In this document: piece after piece, positions 8,746 through 16,034 of the stretch
Layout: every line of letters starts with the position of its first letter
Numbering within the stretch: position 1 is the stretch's first letter
From: Phytoactinopolyspora halotolerans
Lineage (GTDB): Bacteria > Actinomycetota > Actinomycetes > Jiangellales > Jiangellaceae
Assembly (NCBI RefSeq): GCF_010550675.1
Contig: NZ_JAAGOA010000004.1
Coordinates: forward strand, 124,001 to 188,000
Length of the DNA stretch: 64,000 nt
Direction of reading: 5' to 3'
Made by a program: the position numbers and the translations under genes
The notes under the pieces: generated by a model
The model's input: only the letters and a program-made list of their open reading frames with translations
What the model was told of the DNA's origin: nothing
Databases searched by the model: none

Positions 8746-10401
8746 ATGAGCAGGATCGACTCGGAACGGGCCCGCGCTCGGCGCGACCGTGCCCTGTGGG
8801 TCGCGTGGTCGCTGCTCGTGGCCGCGACGATCGCGGCTGCGACATGGATGCTGCACGTGTTGCTCGATCTTCCCGATCCGCTGCTGCCGTGGGCTGCGAG
8901 CGGCGTGCTGGCGACGCCGGTGGTGGCGGCGGCGATGTTCTCGGCCCGGCTGCGGCGGCATGCGACCACGGTGTTCGGATCGACCGTGGTCGTCGGTGGT
9001 TTGGTCCTGATGGTGCTGACCGTGTATGTGGTGATCGTCGTCGGGCTCGGCGACGATGTCGACGGTTCGGAGCACGGCGTATTGGGGCTGTCGATGATCG
9101 CCGGGCTGGTGTCGGTGCTGCTGGCGAACCCGGTCCGCGCCCGGCTGCGCGACCTGGTTCGCGGCTGGTCGGGACCGCGTCGTCGGCCGGCGCGGACGGT
9201 GCTGGAGACCTTCGGTACCCGGATGACGCGGGCCGTCCCGATGGACGAGCTGCTGCTGCAGCTGACCGAGACGCTGCGCTCCACCATCGGGCCGCTGGGT
9301 GCCGAGGTCTGGACCGGGAGCGATGGCGTGCTGGAACGCACCGTCTCCGTGCCGGAGCGGCCACGCACGCGGATCACGCTCGGTGCGGCCGAGCTTGCGG
9401 CGGTCAGTGCGGCGCGTGTCTCCGGGAACGCCTGGGCCGAGGTGTGGTTGCCACAGGTGTTGAACCGCGACGAGGGGGCTGGGCAGCGGCCGGACGGGCA
9501 GAGACACGCAGAGCGCTCGCCGGACGGGAGCGGCCAGGGCGGCCACCGGTCGGCTATCCGGATCGCCCCGATCACCCACCTCGGCAAGCTGCTCGGCCTC
9601 CTGGTCGTGGCCCGGCCGCCCGGAGAGGCCGGATTCTCCGACGACGACGATCGCGTCCTGACCGAGCTGGCCCGCCAGGTGGGGCTGGCGCTGCACAACG
9701 TGTCGCTGGATACGGCGCTGCAGGCGTCGCTGGACGAGCTGAAGGAACGCAACGCCGAGCTTCAGGCGTCCCGAGCGCGCATCGTCGCGGCGGCCGATGC
9801 GTCGCGCCGGGAGATCGAGCGGAATCTGCACGACGGCGCGCAGCAGCATCTGGTGGCGATGGCGGTGAAGGTAGGGCTGCTGGCGCGGCTGGCCGGCGAC
9901 GACCCGTCGACCGTGCCGCCGATGCTGGACGAGCTGCGCGAGGAGATCCAGGTGACCGTGACCGAACTGCGCGAGCTGGCACACGGCATCTACCCGCCGC
10001 TGCTTCGCGACCACGGGCTGGGGGAGGCGCTGCGCAACGCAGCCGGCCGCGCCACCGTCCCCACGAGCGTGCGCGTGGAGACCGACCGCCGGTTTGAGGC
10101 GGGCGTGGAGGCGGCGGTCTACTTCTGCTGCCTGGAGGCGATCCAGAACGCCGCGAAGCATGCCGGTGAGGGTGCCAACGTGACGGTGCGCGTCGCGGCG
10201 GACGAGGCCGGGCTCGCCTTCACCGTCAGCGACGACGGCGCCGGGTTCGATGCGGCTGGAGGCGCCACCGGCCACGGGTTCGTCAACATGCGCGACCGTG
10301 TCGGCGCGCTCGGCGGGGCGCTGACCGTACACAGCGCTCCGGGGAGCGGGACGACGATCCGGGGTGACATCCCGGTACCAGCCGAGGTGGACGCCGCGTG
10401 A
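8746..10401 (+). CDS. Two-component sensor histidine kinase (NarL/DesK-type)
   Basis: 551 residues. Four hydrophobic segments lie in the first 135 residues, followed by a GAF-like region, a short helix rich in Glu/Arg, and a HisKA_3 dimerisation box with the phospho-acceptor His362 in ERNLHDGAQQHL. The ATPase domain follows with an N-box (LEAIQNAAKHA) and G-boxes (DDGAGFD, GHGFVNMRDR). This is the LuxR-coupled kinase class and phosphorylates the response regulator that follows. An AAAGGG ribosome binding site precedes the ATG. The GAF-like region holds a low-complexity stretch (about residues 244-268). The stop overlaps the possible GTG start of the regulator by 4 nt. Confidence 0.9.
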   Translation: MSRIDSERARARRDRALWVAWSLLVAATIAAATWMLHVLLDLPDPLLPWAASGVLATPVVAAAMFSARLRRHATTVFGSTVVVGGLVLMVLTVYVVIVVGLGDDVDGSEHGVLGLSMIAGLVSVLLANPVRARLRDLVRGWSGPRRRPARTVLETFGTRMTRAVPMDELLLQLTETLRSTIGPLGAEVWTGSDGVLERTVSVPERPRTRITLGAAELAAVSAARVSGNAWAEVWLPQVLNRDEGAGQRPDGQRHAERSPDGSGQGGHRSAIRIAPITHLGKLLGLLVVARPPGEAGFSDDDDRVLTELARQVGLALHNVSLDTALQASLDELKERNAELQASRARIVAAADASRREIERNLHDGAQQHLVAMAVKVGLLARLAGDDPSTVPPMLDELREEIQVTVTELRELAHGIYPPLLRDHGLGEALRNAAGRATVPTSVRVETDRRFEAGVEAAVYFCCLEAIQNAAKHAGEGANVTVRVAADEAGLAFTVSDDGAGFDAAGGATGHGFVNMRDRVGALGGALTVHSAPGSGTTIRGDIPVPAEVDAA

Positions 10402-11159
10402 GGCCGGGCTCAACAGGCGTCCAGACGGACATGCCGGGAACGCCCGCGATCAGCGCGGCGAACCAGTACACTCCCTGCGTGACCGACGCTGCGCGGACCA
10501 TCCGGCTGGTGGTGGCCGACGACGTGCTCCTGGTGCGCGAGGGTATCCAGCGCGTGCTGGATACGTATCCGGATATCGACGTCGTCGCCGCTGTCGGGGA
10601 TCTGGGCGCGCTGCTCGACGCCGTATCCGAGCACCGTCCCGACGTCGTCATCACCGACATCCGGATGCCGCCGGATTTCAGCGATGAGGGGATCCAGGCG
10701 GCGGCGCGGCTCTACACGGACTCGCCGGAGACGGGCGTCGTCGTGCTGTCGCAGTACGCGGAGCCGGAGTACGCGGTGAAGCTCCTGGAGCGAGGGTCGA
10801 AGCGGCGCGCGTACCTGCTCAAGGAGCGGGTCAGCGAGCCGGACCAACTGGCCGGTGCGGTACGCGAGGTTGCGGCCGGTGGCAGCGTCATCGACCCGCG
10901 CGTCGTCGAGATCCTGGTCAGCCGGGCGAAGCCGGAGACGGATCCGCTGGCCGGCCTGACGCCGCGGGAGCGGCAGGTGCTGGAGCAGATCGCGCAGGGC
11001 AAGAGCAACGCGGGGGTCGCGGCGCACTTGTACCTGACCGAGCGGGCGGTGGAGAAACACATCAACTCGCTCTTCGCCAAGCTGGGTGTGGGCAACGAGC
11101 CCGATGTGCACCGCCGGGTCGCGGCGGTGCTGCTGTACCTCTCCACCATCCAGCCCTGA
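10398..11159 (+). CDS. LuxR-family response regulator
   Basis: A receiver domain (acidic pair in LVVADD, phospho-acceptor Asp in VVITDIRMPP, switch region VVVLSQYA, Lys in AYLLKERV) is followed by a C-terminal LuxR helix-turn-helix (GLTPRERQVLEQIAQGKSN). It is the cognate partner of the upstream kinase. Start choice is uncertain. GTG at 10398 overlaps the kinase stop as GTGA and has a GAGGTGG ribosome binding site, but adds a 27-residue leader with no homology to receivers. GTG at 10479 would start right at the receiver domain and give 226 residues. The likely target is the FtsX operon itself. Confidence 0.88.
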   Translation: MRPGSTGVQTDMPGTPAISAANQYTPCVTDAARTIRLVVADDVLLVREGIQRVLDTYPDIDVVAAVGDLGALLDAVSEHRPDVVITDIRMPPDFSDEGIQAAARLYTDSPETGVVVLSQYAEPEYAVKLLERGSKRRAYLLKERVSEPDQLAGAVREVAAGGSVIDPRVVEILVSRAKPETDPLAGLTPRERQVLEQIAQGKSNAGVAAHLYLTERAVEKHINSLFAKLGVGNEPDVHRRVAAVLLYLSTIQP

Positions 11160-11443
11160 CGCTGTTCTGACCGCTGGCCAACCGGTGTCCACGCGGACCC
11201 CGTCCGCGCCGCGCAGCCGAGGACCCGCCCTGCGTCGGCACTGCAGTCTCGGCCTCTCCGCCCCTGCCTGCCCCCGGCCCTCCGCCCCCGCCCTCCGGTC
11301 CCGTCTGTCCAGGTGTTCCGGCCCCTCGGCGGGGCGTGTTCCGGGCCCTCGGCCAGGTGTTTCCGTCAGGGGATGCCTGCACCCCCGTACGCTGTGGTGG
11401 CCGCCGGATACCGCATCGGCCTCTCGCATGCAACGCTGAAGGT
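11160..11443. other. Intergenic gap, pyrimidine-rich
   Basis: This stretch of 284 bases shows no credible gene. It is strikingly C-rich on the + strand, with many CCC/CCG runs between 11200 and 11380. The promoter of the receiver gene at 11444 presumably lies in its last 60 bases. I see no clear terminator. Confidence 0.4.
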
Positions 11444-11851
11444 GTGATCGCCCCGGGTCTGCAGGCTGAAGCGCCGGCCGTCAGTGTGCTGGTGGTGGAC
11501 GACCAGGAACCGTTCCGCGCGGCGGCCCGGTTCGTCGTCCGTGCCACCGCCGGGTACCAGGTGGTCGGCGAGGCCGCCAGCGGCGAGGCCGCATTGGAAC
11601 TGGCCGAGCGGCTGCGGCCGTCGCTGGTGCTGATGGACATCAACCTGCCCGGGATGTCGGGGATCGAAGCGACCCGGCGCCTGACTCGGACGCTGCCGGA
11701 CGTCGTGGTCATGCTGCTCTCGACCTACTCCGCCGACGACCTGCCCGACGACGCCGGAACGAGCGGCGCCCGCGCGTACGTGCACAAGACCGACCTCACG
11801 CCGGACGTTCTGCGCTCCGTCATCGACGGCACCCAACCGCCCGGCTTCTGA
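11444..11851 (+). CDS. Stand-alone response regulator receiver protein
   Basis: 135 residues consisting of a single receiver domain: acidic pair in VLVVDDQEPF, phospho-acceptor Asp in VLMDINLPGM, Thr/Ser switch in MLLSTYSA and the conserved Lys in AYVHKTDL. There is no output domain. GTG at 11444 is preferred because receiver homology starts about 15 residues later; upstream in-frame codons read through C-rich sequence. No kinase is adjacent (the nearest, at 8746, has its own regulator), so it is an orphan. Single-domain receivers act as phosphate sinks or bind other proteins. Confidence 0.85.
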   Translation: MIAPGLQAEAPAVSVLVVDDQEPFRAAARFVVRATAGYQVVGEAASGEAALELAERLRPSLVLMDINLPGMSGIEATRRLTRTLPDVVVMLLSTYSADDLPDDAGTSGARAYVHKTDLTPDVLRSVIDGTQPPGF

Positions 11852-11886
11852 CCGTCCCCGCCCCATGTGTGCCTGAGTGTGTGCAC

Positions 11887-11950
11887 GTCGTGGGCTCAGG
11901 TAACGCTTGGTGCGCCCATGACCCTTCCAACCGTTACGTGAGCCCACGAG
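11887..11950. repeat. Palindromic direct repeat, copy A (upstream of AbiEi-like gene)
   Basis: Two 24-nt arms (11887-11910 and 11927-11950) are inverted copies with 3 mismatches around a 16-nt loop, able to form a long hairpin. A second copy lies at 13050-13113 in the same orientation with 58 of 64 positions the same and an identical right arm. The pair encloses a single gene. Confidence 0.85.
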
Positions 11951-12019
11951 GCCGCCAGGTTATCCACAACCCCGGCCATGCCCTTCCCGTCCAGGCGCCG
12001 GCACCCGGACGATAGCGGG

Positions 12020-13024
12020 ATGTCGGCACCCCTTACTCGCCTTCCGGCGCAGATCGAGGACGCGCTCGCCGCTGACGGCGGCCTGCTGACGGTTGCCCGC
12101 ATGCGGGAGGTCGGCATCACCCGGCCCCGCCTTGGGCGCCTGGTGCGCGCCGAGCTTCTCGTCCGGCTGGCCAAGGGTGTCTACGCCAGCCGGGAGCAAT
12201 ACGAGACCGCACCGCCATGGCCCGCCTTCGCGCTGCGTTCGCGAGCGTTCACACAGGCGTGCGGGCCGAGCGCGTGCGCCGCCGGATGGTCGGCCGTGGC
12301 GATCCGAGGGCTGCCGGCGATCGGTCCGCCCCCAGACAAGCCGCTGGTCGCCGTGGAACGAGCGGTGGGATCGGCGAACACCGCCTTCGGCGAGATCCGC
12401 GCGGTCACGTTGCCGGCGGAGGACCGTACCCTTGTCGACGGTTGTGCGACCACGACCGATGCCAGGCTTGCCGTGGACCTGGCCCGGACGTCCTCCGTAG
12501 ACGCGGCCTTGGTGGTGGCCGACGCGGTGCTGGCCTCGGGCACGACCGTCGAGCAGCTGAGCCGTGTGCTCGACACGCAGAACGGCTGGTCGGGGACGCG
12601 GAATGCGCGATGGGTCATCGAACACGCCGATGCGTATGCGGAGTCCGCTCTGGAGACGCTGGGGCGTCTGGCGTTCCTCGAACATGATCTACCCGTGCCG
12701 ATCTCCAACGCCTGGGTGGATCTTGGGGCCGACCGATTCCGGCCGGACCACCTCCTCGATGATCGGTGGCTGGTGTTCGAGGGGGACGGGGATCTGAAGT
12801 ACAACGACCGTCTCGACGCGGCACGTGTCATCGGCGACCAGCGAGAGCGGGAGTGGCGTCTGCGTGAATACGGTCTCGAGATCGTCCGGTACGGCTGGTC
12901 GGATGCCCGCCACCACCGTCGCCGGCTCGCCGAGCGGTTCCGGGCGGTCATCGCCGCTCGGGTTCCGCGGGACCGGCCGTGTCCGTGGTACCGGGAGAAC
13001 CGGACATATCGGCGGGTGGCATGA
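12020..13024 (+). CDS. AbiEi-like HTH protein with C-terminal DUF559/Vsr-like nuclease fold
   Basis: 334 residues. The N-terminal part (about 5-60) looks like the winged-helix of AbiEi-type antitoxins (ALAADGGLLTVARMREVGIT, then GVYA). The middle resembles the AbiEi C-terminal region. The end (about 235-320) has the pattern of a PD-(D/E)XK-type DUF559 domain: FRPDHLL, then VFEGDGDLKY and a basic helix with REREWRLREYGLEIVRYGW. The family is described around type IV toxin-antitoxin and restriction-like genes, but no AbiEii partner is adjacent. ATG at 11978 is also in frame; 12020 was chosen because similarity starts there. The gene is the only one between the two palindromic repeats at 11887 and 13050. 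Nuclease activity is inferred. Confidence 0.72.
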   Translation: MSAPLTRLPAQIEDALAADGGLLTVARMREVGITRPRLGRLVRAELLVRLAKGVYASREQYETAPPWPAFALRSRAFTQACGPSACAAGWSAVAIRGLPAIGPPPDKPLVAVERAVGSANTAFGEIRAVTLPAEDRTLVDGCATTTDARLAVDLARTSSVDAALVVADAVLASGTTVEQLSRVLDTQNGWSGTRNARWVIEHADAYAESALETLGRLAFLEHDLPVPISNAWVDLGADRFRPDHLLDDRWLVFEGDGDLKYNDRLDAARVIGDQREREWRLREYGLEIVRYGWSDARHHRRRLAERFRAVIAARVPRDRPCPWYRENRTYRRVA

Positions 13025-13049
13025 ATCGGATTCGGGAGCGGCTGCCGGC

Positions 13050-13113
13050 GTCGTGGGCTTAAGTAACGCTTGGCGCGCCCGTGATCCGTCCAACCGTTAC
13101 GTGAGCCCACGAG
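13050..13113. repeat. Palindromic direct repeat, copy B (downstream of AbiEi-like gene)
   Basis: Same orientation and length (64 nt) as copy A at 11887. The right arm (13090-13113) is identical, the left arm differs at 2 of 24 positions and the loop at 4 of 16. It starts 26 nt after the stop of the enclosed gene. Confidence 0.85.
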
Positions 13114-13142
13114 GCGCTCCGCCTAGGCCTGGACATTGCACT

Positions 13143-14120
13143 TCACAGGTCGATGACGTCGCGTTCGCGGCCGATGGTGACCGGGAACTCGGCGTCGGCG
13201 GCCTCGCGGGCGGCGAGCGCGTCGACCGCGTCGTCGGTGCGGGTCGGAGCATGGTGGATGAGCACGAGCCGGCCGACGTCGGCGCGGATGGCCAGGGCCA
13301 CGGCGTCGGCGACGGTGGAGTGGCCGTAGGCGACGGCGATCGCGCGCTCGGACTCGGCGAACTGCGCATCGTGCAGGAGGACATCGACGCCGTGAGCGAG
13401 CGTCGCGCCGGGGGCCGGATCGGCCGACGGGTCGTGGTCGGGGAGGTAGGCGAACGACGCGCCGTCGGCTTCGACCCGGATGCCGAAGGTGCGGCCGCCC
13501 TTGTGCGGGATGTCGGTGAGTAACACGCGTGCGCCGCCGGCCTCCAGCCACCCGGCCTCGGCCATCCGGAACCGCCACCGGCCGGCCAGGCCCTCCGGGC
13601 CGATGGGGAAGTGCGGCGGCGACATCGCACGGCCCAGCAGGGCCGCCGCCGCGGAGCCGGACTTCTCGGGCTCGGCTCCGCCTCCGGAGGGAAAGGGTGC
13701 AACGATCGGCGGCCCGGCCGTCGTACCGGTCGGGGCAGGCACGTCGACCGCGACGGCAGTGTGCTGACGAGGCGCCCCTCGGCCGACCCCATCATCGCAT
13801 TCATATCGAGGTGGAGGCGGGGCGTCTTGGGCGGGGAGGTGCAGGACGACGTCGGCGTCGGCCGTGTCGCCCGAGCGGAAGAACGGGAGGCCCTGGACGT
13901 GGTCCCAATGCAGGTGGGTGAGGACGATCTCGCCGTGGAACGGGCGATGGCCGAGCGTGCGGGACAGATGGGTCAGGCCGGTCCCGGCGTCCAACACGAG
14001 TGTCGGTGACGCTTCCCCCGTCAGCGTCACCGACACACACGACGTATGGCCGCCCACCCGGAGGTACTCGCGGCCGGGCGCGGGCATCGAGCCACGAACG
14101 CCGTGCAGCGTGATCCTCAC
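13143..14120 (-). CDS. Metallo-beta-lactamase-fold hydrolase
   Basis: 325 residues. The metal-binding signature THLHWDH lies at residues 68-74, preceded by LVLDAGTGL and followed by LTDIPHKGG, LLHDAQF and LIHHAP, matching the order of MBL-fold motifs. The N-terminus (ITLHGVRGS and GGHTSCVSV) is typical of the branch with RNase Z and PhnP-like cyclic phosphodiesterases. A Gly/Ala/Pro-rich linker sits at about 105-165. The ATG overlaps the stop of the upstream cyclic-nucleotide-binding gene by 4 nt, so the two are translationally coupled. The substrate is unknown; a phosphodiester or cyclic nucleotide is a reasonable inference from that partner. Confidence 0.85.
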   Translation of the reverse strand: MRITLHGVRGSMPAPGREYLRVGGHTSCVSVTLTGEASPTLVLDAGTGLTHLSRTLGHRPFHGEIVLTHLHWDHVQGLPFFRSGDTADADVVLHLPAQDAPPPPRYECDDGVGRGAPRQHTAVAVDVPAPTGTTAGPPIVAPFPSGGGAEPEKSGSAAAALLGRAMSPPHFPIGPEGLAGRWRFRMAEAGWLEAGGARVLLTDIPHKGGRTFGIRVEADGASFAYLPDHDPSADPAPGATLAHGVDVLLHDAQFAESERAIAVAYGHSTVADAVALAIRADVGRLVLIHHAPTRTDDAVDALAAREAADAEFPVTIGRERDVIDL

Positions 14121-15268
14121 GTGGATTCGACCTCGGCGGGTGTTCTGCCGGTCGGCTGATGTGATGCGGATCCGGCACCGCCGGCCGCAACGCCCGTCGG
14201 TGCGCTGCCGGCCGTGCCACCGGCCGTTGTGCCACCGACCGTGGCGGCGGGGGTGGCGGCGCGGTCCTCGCGGCGGTGCGTGGCGGCCAACTCGGCGAGG
14301 CGCTCGTGATCGATGGCGTCGGCCGCGGCGACGGCGACCCGTGCGGGCGTGACAGCGGTGAGCGTGGACGTGCGCAGACCGCCTTCCAGCACGGCACGTT
14401 CGCCGAGGATCGCGCCGGGGCCGATCTCGGCGAGACGGTCACCGTCCACGTCGACCGCCAGAACGCCGTCGAGCAGCAGGTACAGCTCGTCGCCTGGCGT
14501 GCCTTGCCGCGTCAACAGGTCGCCGGCGGCGAGCGTCGCGATCCTCGGACGTTGCGCCCCGCTCATCAGCAGCCGGGACATGGCCCGTTCGCCGGCGCTC
14601 TCCGCCGCGGTCACCAGAGCGGGCGAATCCTCGTCGCCCCACGGTGTGCGTGAGCCGAAGGAGTGCGCATACCAGCTGGAGAAATCGGTCAGACCGGACT
14701 TCAGGACGAGCATGCCGGCGGCGTCGTACACCCAGTGCCGCGGAAACCGGCTCGCGCCGGTGAGTTCGACCTCCGACGAGCCGTCCGGCCGCACGGTGAG
14801 GGCGAGCGTCGTCCACACCCACGGTGCCTGCATCTTCACGAACGGCGGGTGCGGGACCGGACGCGGCGCCGGCAGTCCCGTCCGACCGCCGCAGGTTTGC
14901 ACGAGTCGCGCGCTGCCGTCTTCGAGCAACTCCGGATCCCGGCGGATGACGGGGAACGCGACCGCGGTGAACGTGGTGCCGAGCTTGCCGATATGGATGG
15001 TGGTCGACCCCATCATGACGCCGGCGTCGTCGTCGTAGCCGGCCCGGACGACACGGCCGTCCTCGACGGCAGCCCAGCAGGCCAGCACGTTGGCGTACCG
15101 AAACCGGTCGTGAGCGCGCAGCTCGTCGAGGTCGTCGATCGTGTCCGGCGGCGGCTCGTCGTAGTGGGTGAATCCCAGGTCGAAGGCTTTCCGGGACATG
15201 CCGGTCACCGCCTCGGACGGGATCCACGAGAGCGATGTGGCGGTGGCGTGCACGGTTGTGGGTGTCAT
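14117..15268 (-). CDS. Cyclic nucleotide-binding domain protein
   Basis: 383 residues. A C-terminal cNMP-binding jelly roll (about 255-345) is recognisable from ATLAAGDLLTRQGTPGDELY, LLLDGVLAVDVDG and IGPGAILGERAVLEGG, which matches the phosphate-binding cassette pattern (GxxxGE-R). The N-terminal 245 residues belong to no family I recognise. The C-terminal tail is Ala/Gly/Thr-rich. The start was set at 15268 because AGGAGAGGAAG lies just upstream; upstream in-frame codons are spurious. It is first in a two-gene unit with the MBL hydrolase, a pairing that suggests a cNMP-sensing protein with an enzyme acting on a related substrate. Confidence 0.82.
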   Translation of the reverse strand: MTPTTVHATATSLSWIPSEAVTGMSRKAFDLGFTHYDEPPPDTIDDLDELRAHDRFRYANVLACWAAVEDGRVVRAGYDDDAGVMMGSTTIHIGKLGTTFTAVAFPVIRRDPELLEDGSARLVQTCGGRTGLPAPRPVPHPPFVKMQAPWVWTTLALTVRPDGSSEVELTGASRFPRHWVYDAAGMLVLKSGLTDFSSWYAHSFGSRTPWGDEDSPALVTAAESAGERAMSRLLMSGAQRPRIATLAAGDLLTRQGTPGDELYLLLDGVLAVDVDGDRLAEIGPGAILGERAVLEGGLRTSTLTAVTPARVAVAAADAIDHERLAELAATHRREDRAATPAATVGGTTAGGTAGSAPTGVAAGGAGSASHQPTGRTPAEVEST

Positions 15269-15599
15269 GGCGCTTCCTCTCCTGCCGTCGACGACGACGC
15301 TACGCAGCCGGAGCCGTGCTGTGGAGGGCGCAGACCTGCAGGTCGCAGGGGGTGCTGCCACCCGCACGGAGGTGTGGGAAAGCGGGATGCCTGCACTCTG
15401 GCCCGACGCCTTGGCTGAGCGCAGAGTTGAAGAGCCATGTCGATCACAGAGGCACGGAGCATCGAAGCGACGAGCCGCACTAGACAGGTCCGGCCGGACA
15501 AGTCCCGCCGGGCAGGTCGGTCCGGACACGCCCGACCGGACACGCCCGACCGGGCCGGCTCGCCGGAGCGCGATGACGTGCCGACGGAACGGAGGAACC
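15269..15599. other. Divergent intergenic region with short tandem repeats
   Basis: These 331 bases hold no credible gene. It must contain the divergent promoters for the cNMP protein and the SnoaL-like gene. At about 15485-15560 there are imperfect direct repeats of a short GGACACGCCCGACC-type unit. No clear -35/-10 pair could be assigned. Confidence 0.4.
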
Positions 15600-16034
15600 A
15601 TGTCGGACAACAAGGAGCGCGTGCGCAGGCTCTGGGAACAGGTCTGGCCGAACGGCGACGTCGCCGGGCTGAGCGAACTCATCCACGCGGACGGGGTGAA
15701 CCATGCGGCGCCTCCCGGCGCGCCGCAAGGCTTCGAGGGCGCGAAACAGACGATGTTCTGGCTCCGGAGCGCCTTCTCCGACGAGCGCTACGAGATTCAC
15801 CAGCTGGTCGAGGAGGGCGACACGGTGGTCGCCTTCATGACGCACCATGGACGGCACACGGGGGAGTTCATGGGCATCGAGCCGACCGGCCGGGAGTTCG
15901 CGTACCAGCACGTGCACATCCACCGGCTCGAAGACGGCAAGGTGATCGAGCACTGGTTGGTGCGAGACGACGCCACCTTCATGCAGCAGATCGGGGTGGC
16001 CGGCCCAGGTGCCGCTACGCCCGCGCCCCGGTGA
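15600..16034 (+). CDS. SnoaL-like polyketide cyclase/ester cyclase family protein
   Basis: 144 residues. The pattern NKERVRRLWEQVWPNGD, the early His (LIHADGVNHA), the central VVEEGDTVVAF-like strand, GxHxGEFMGI, then FAYQHVHIHRLEDGKVIEHW is the SnoaL/NTF2-like fold of small ester cyclases. These often act on small hydrophobic substrates, but many members are uncharacterised. A strong GGAGG ribosome binding site sits 5 nt before the ATG. The last 20 bases overlap the convergent gene at 16015. Confidence 0.82.
   Translation: MSDNKERVRRLWEQVWPNGDVAGLSELIHADGVNHAAPPGAPQGFEGAKQTMFWLRSAFSDERYEIHQLVEEGDTVVAFMTHHGRHTGEFMGIEPTGREFAYQHVHIHRLEDGKVIEHWLVRDDATFMQQIGVAGPGAATPAPR

Noticed and set aside
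6884-10413. Two long minus-strand frames (up to 606 residues) over the permease and kinase
   Set aside because: Both are antisense shadows with Arg/Gly/His-rich translation and no motif.
12020-13024. Complete type IV toxin-antitoxin locus
   Set aside because: No AbiEii-type nucleotidyltransferase gene lies on either side, and the C-terminus is nuclease-like rather than a plain antitoxin.
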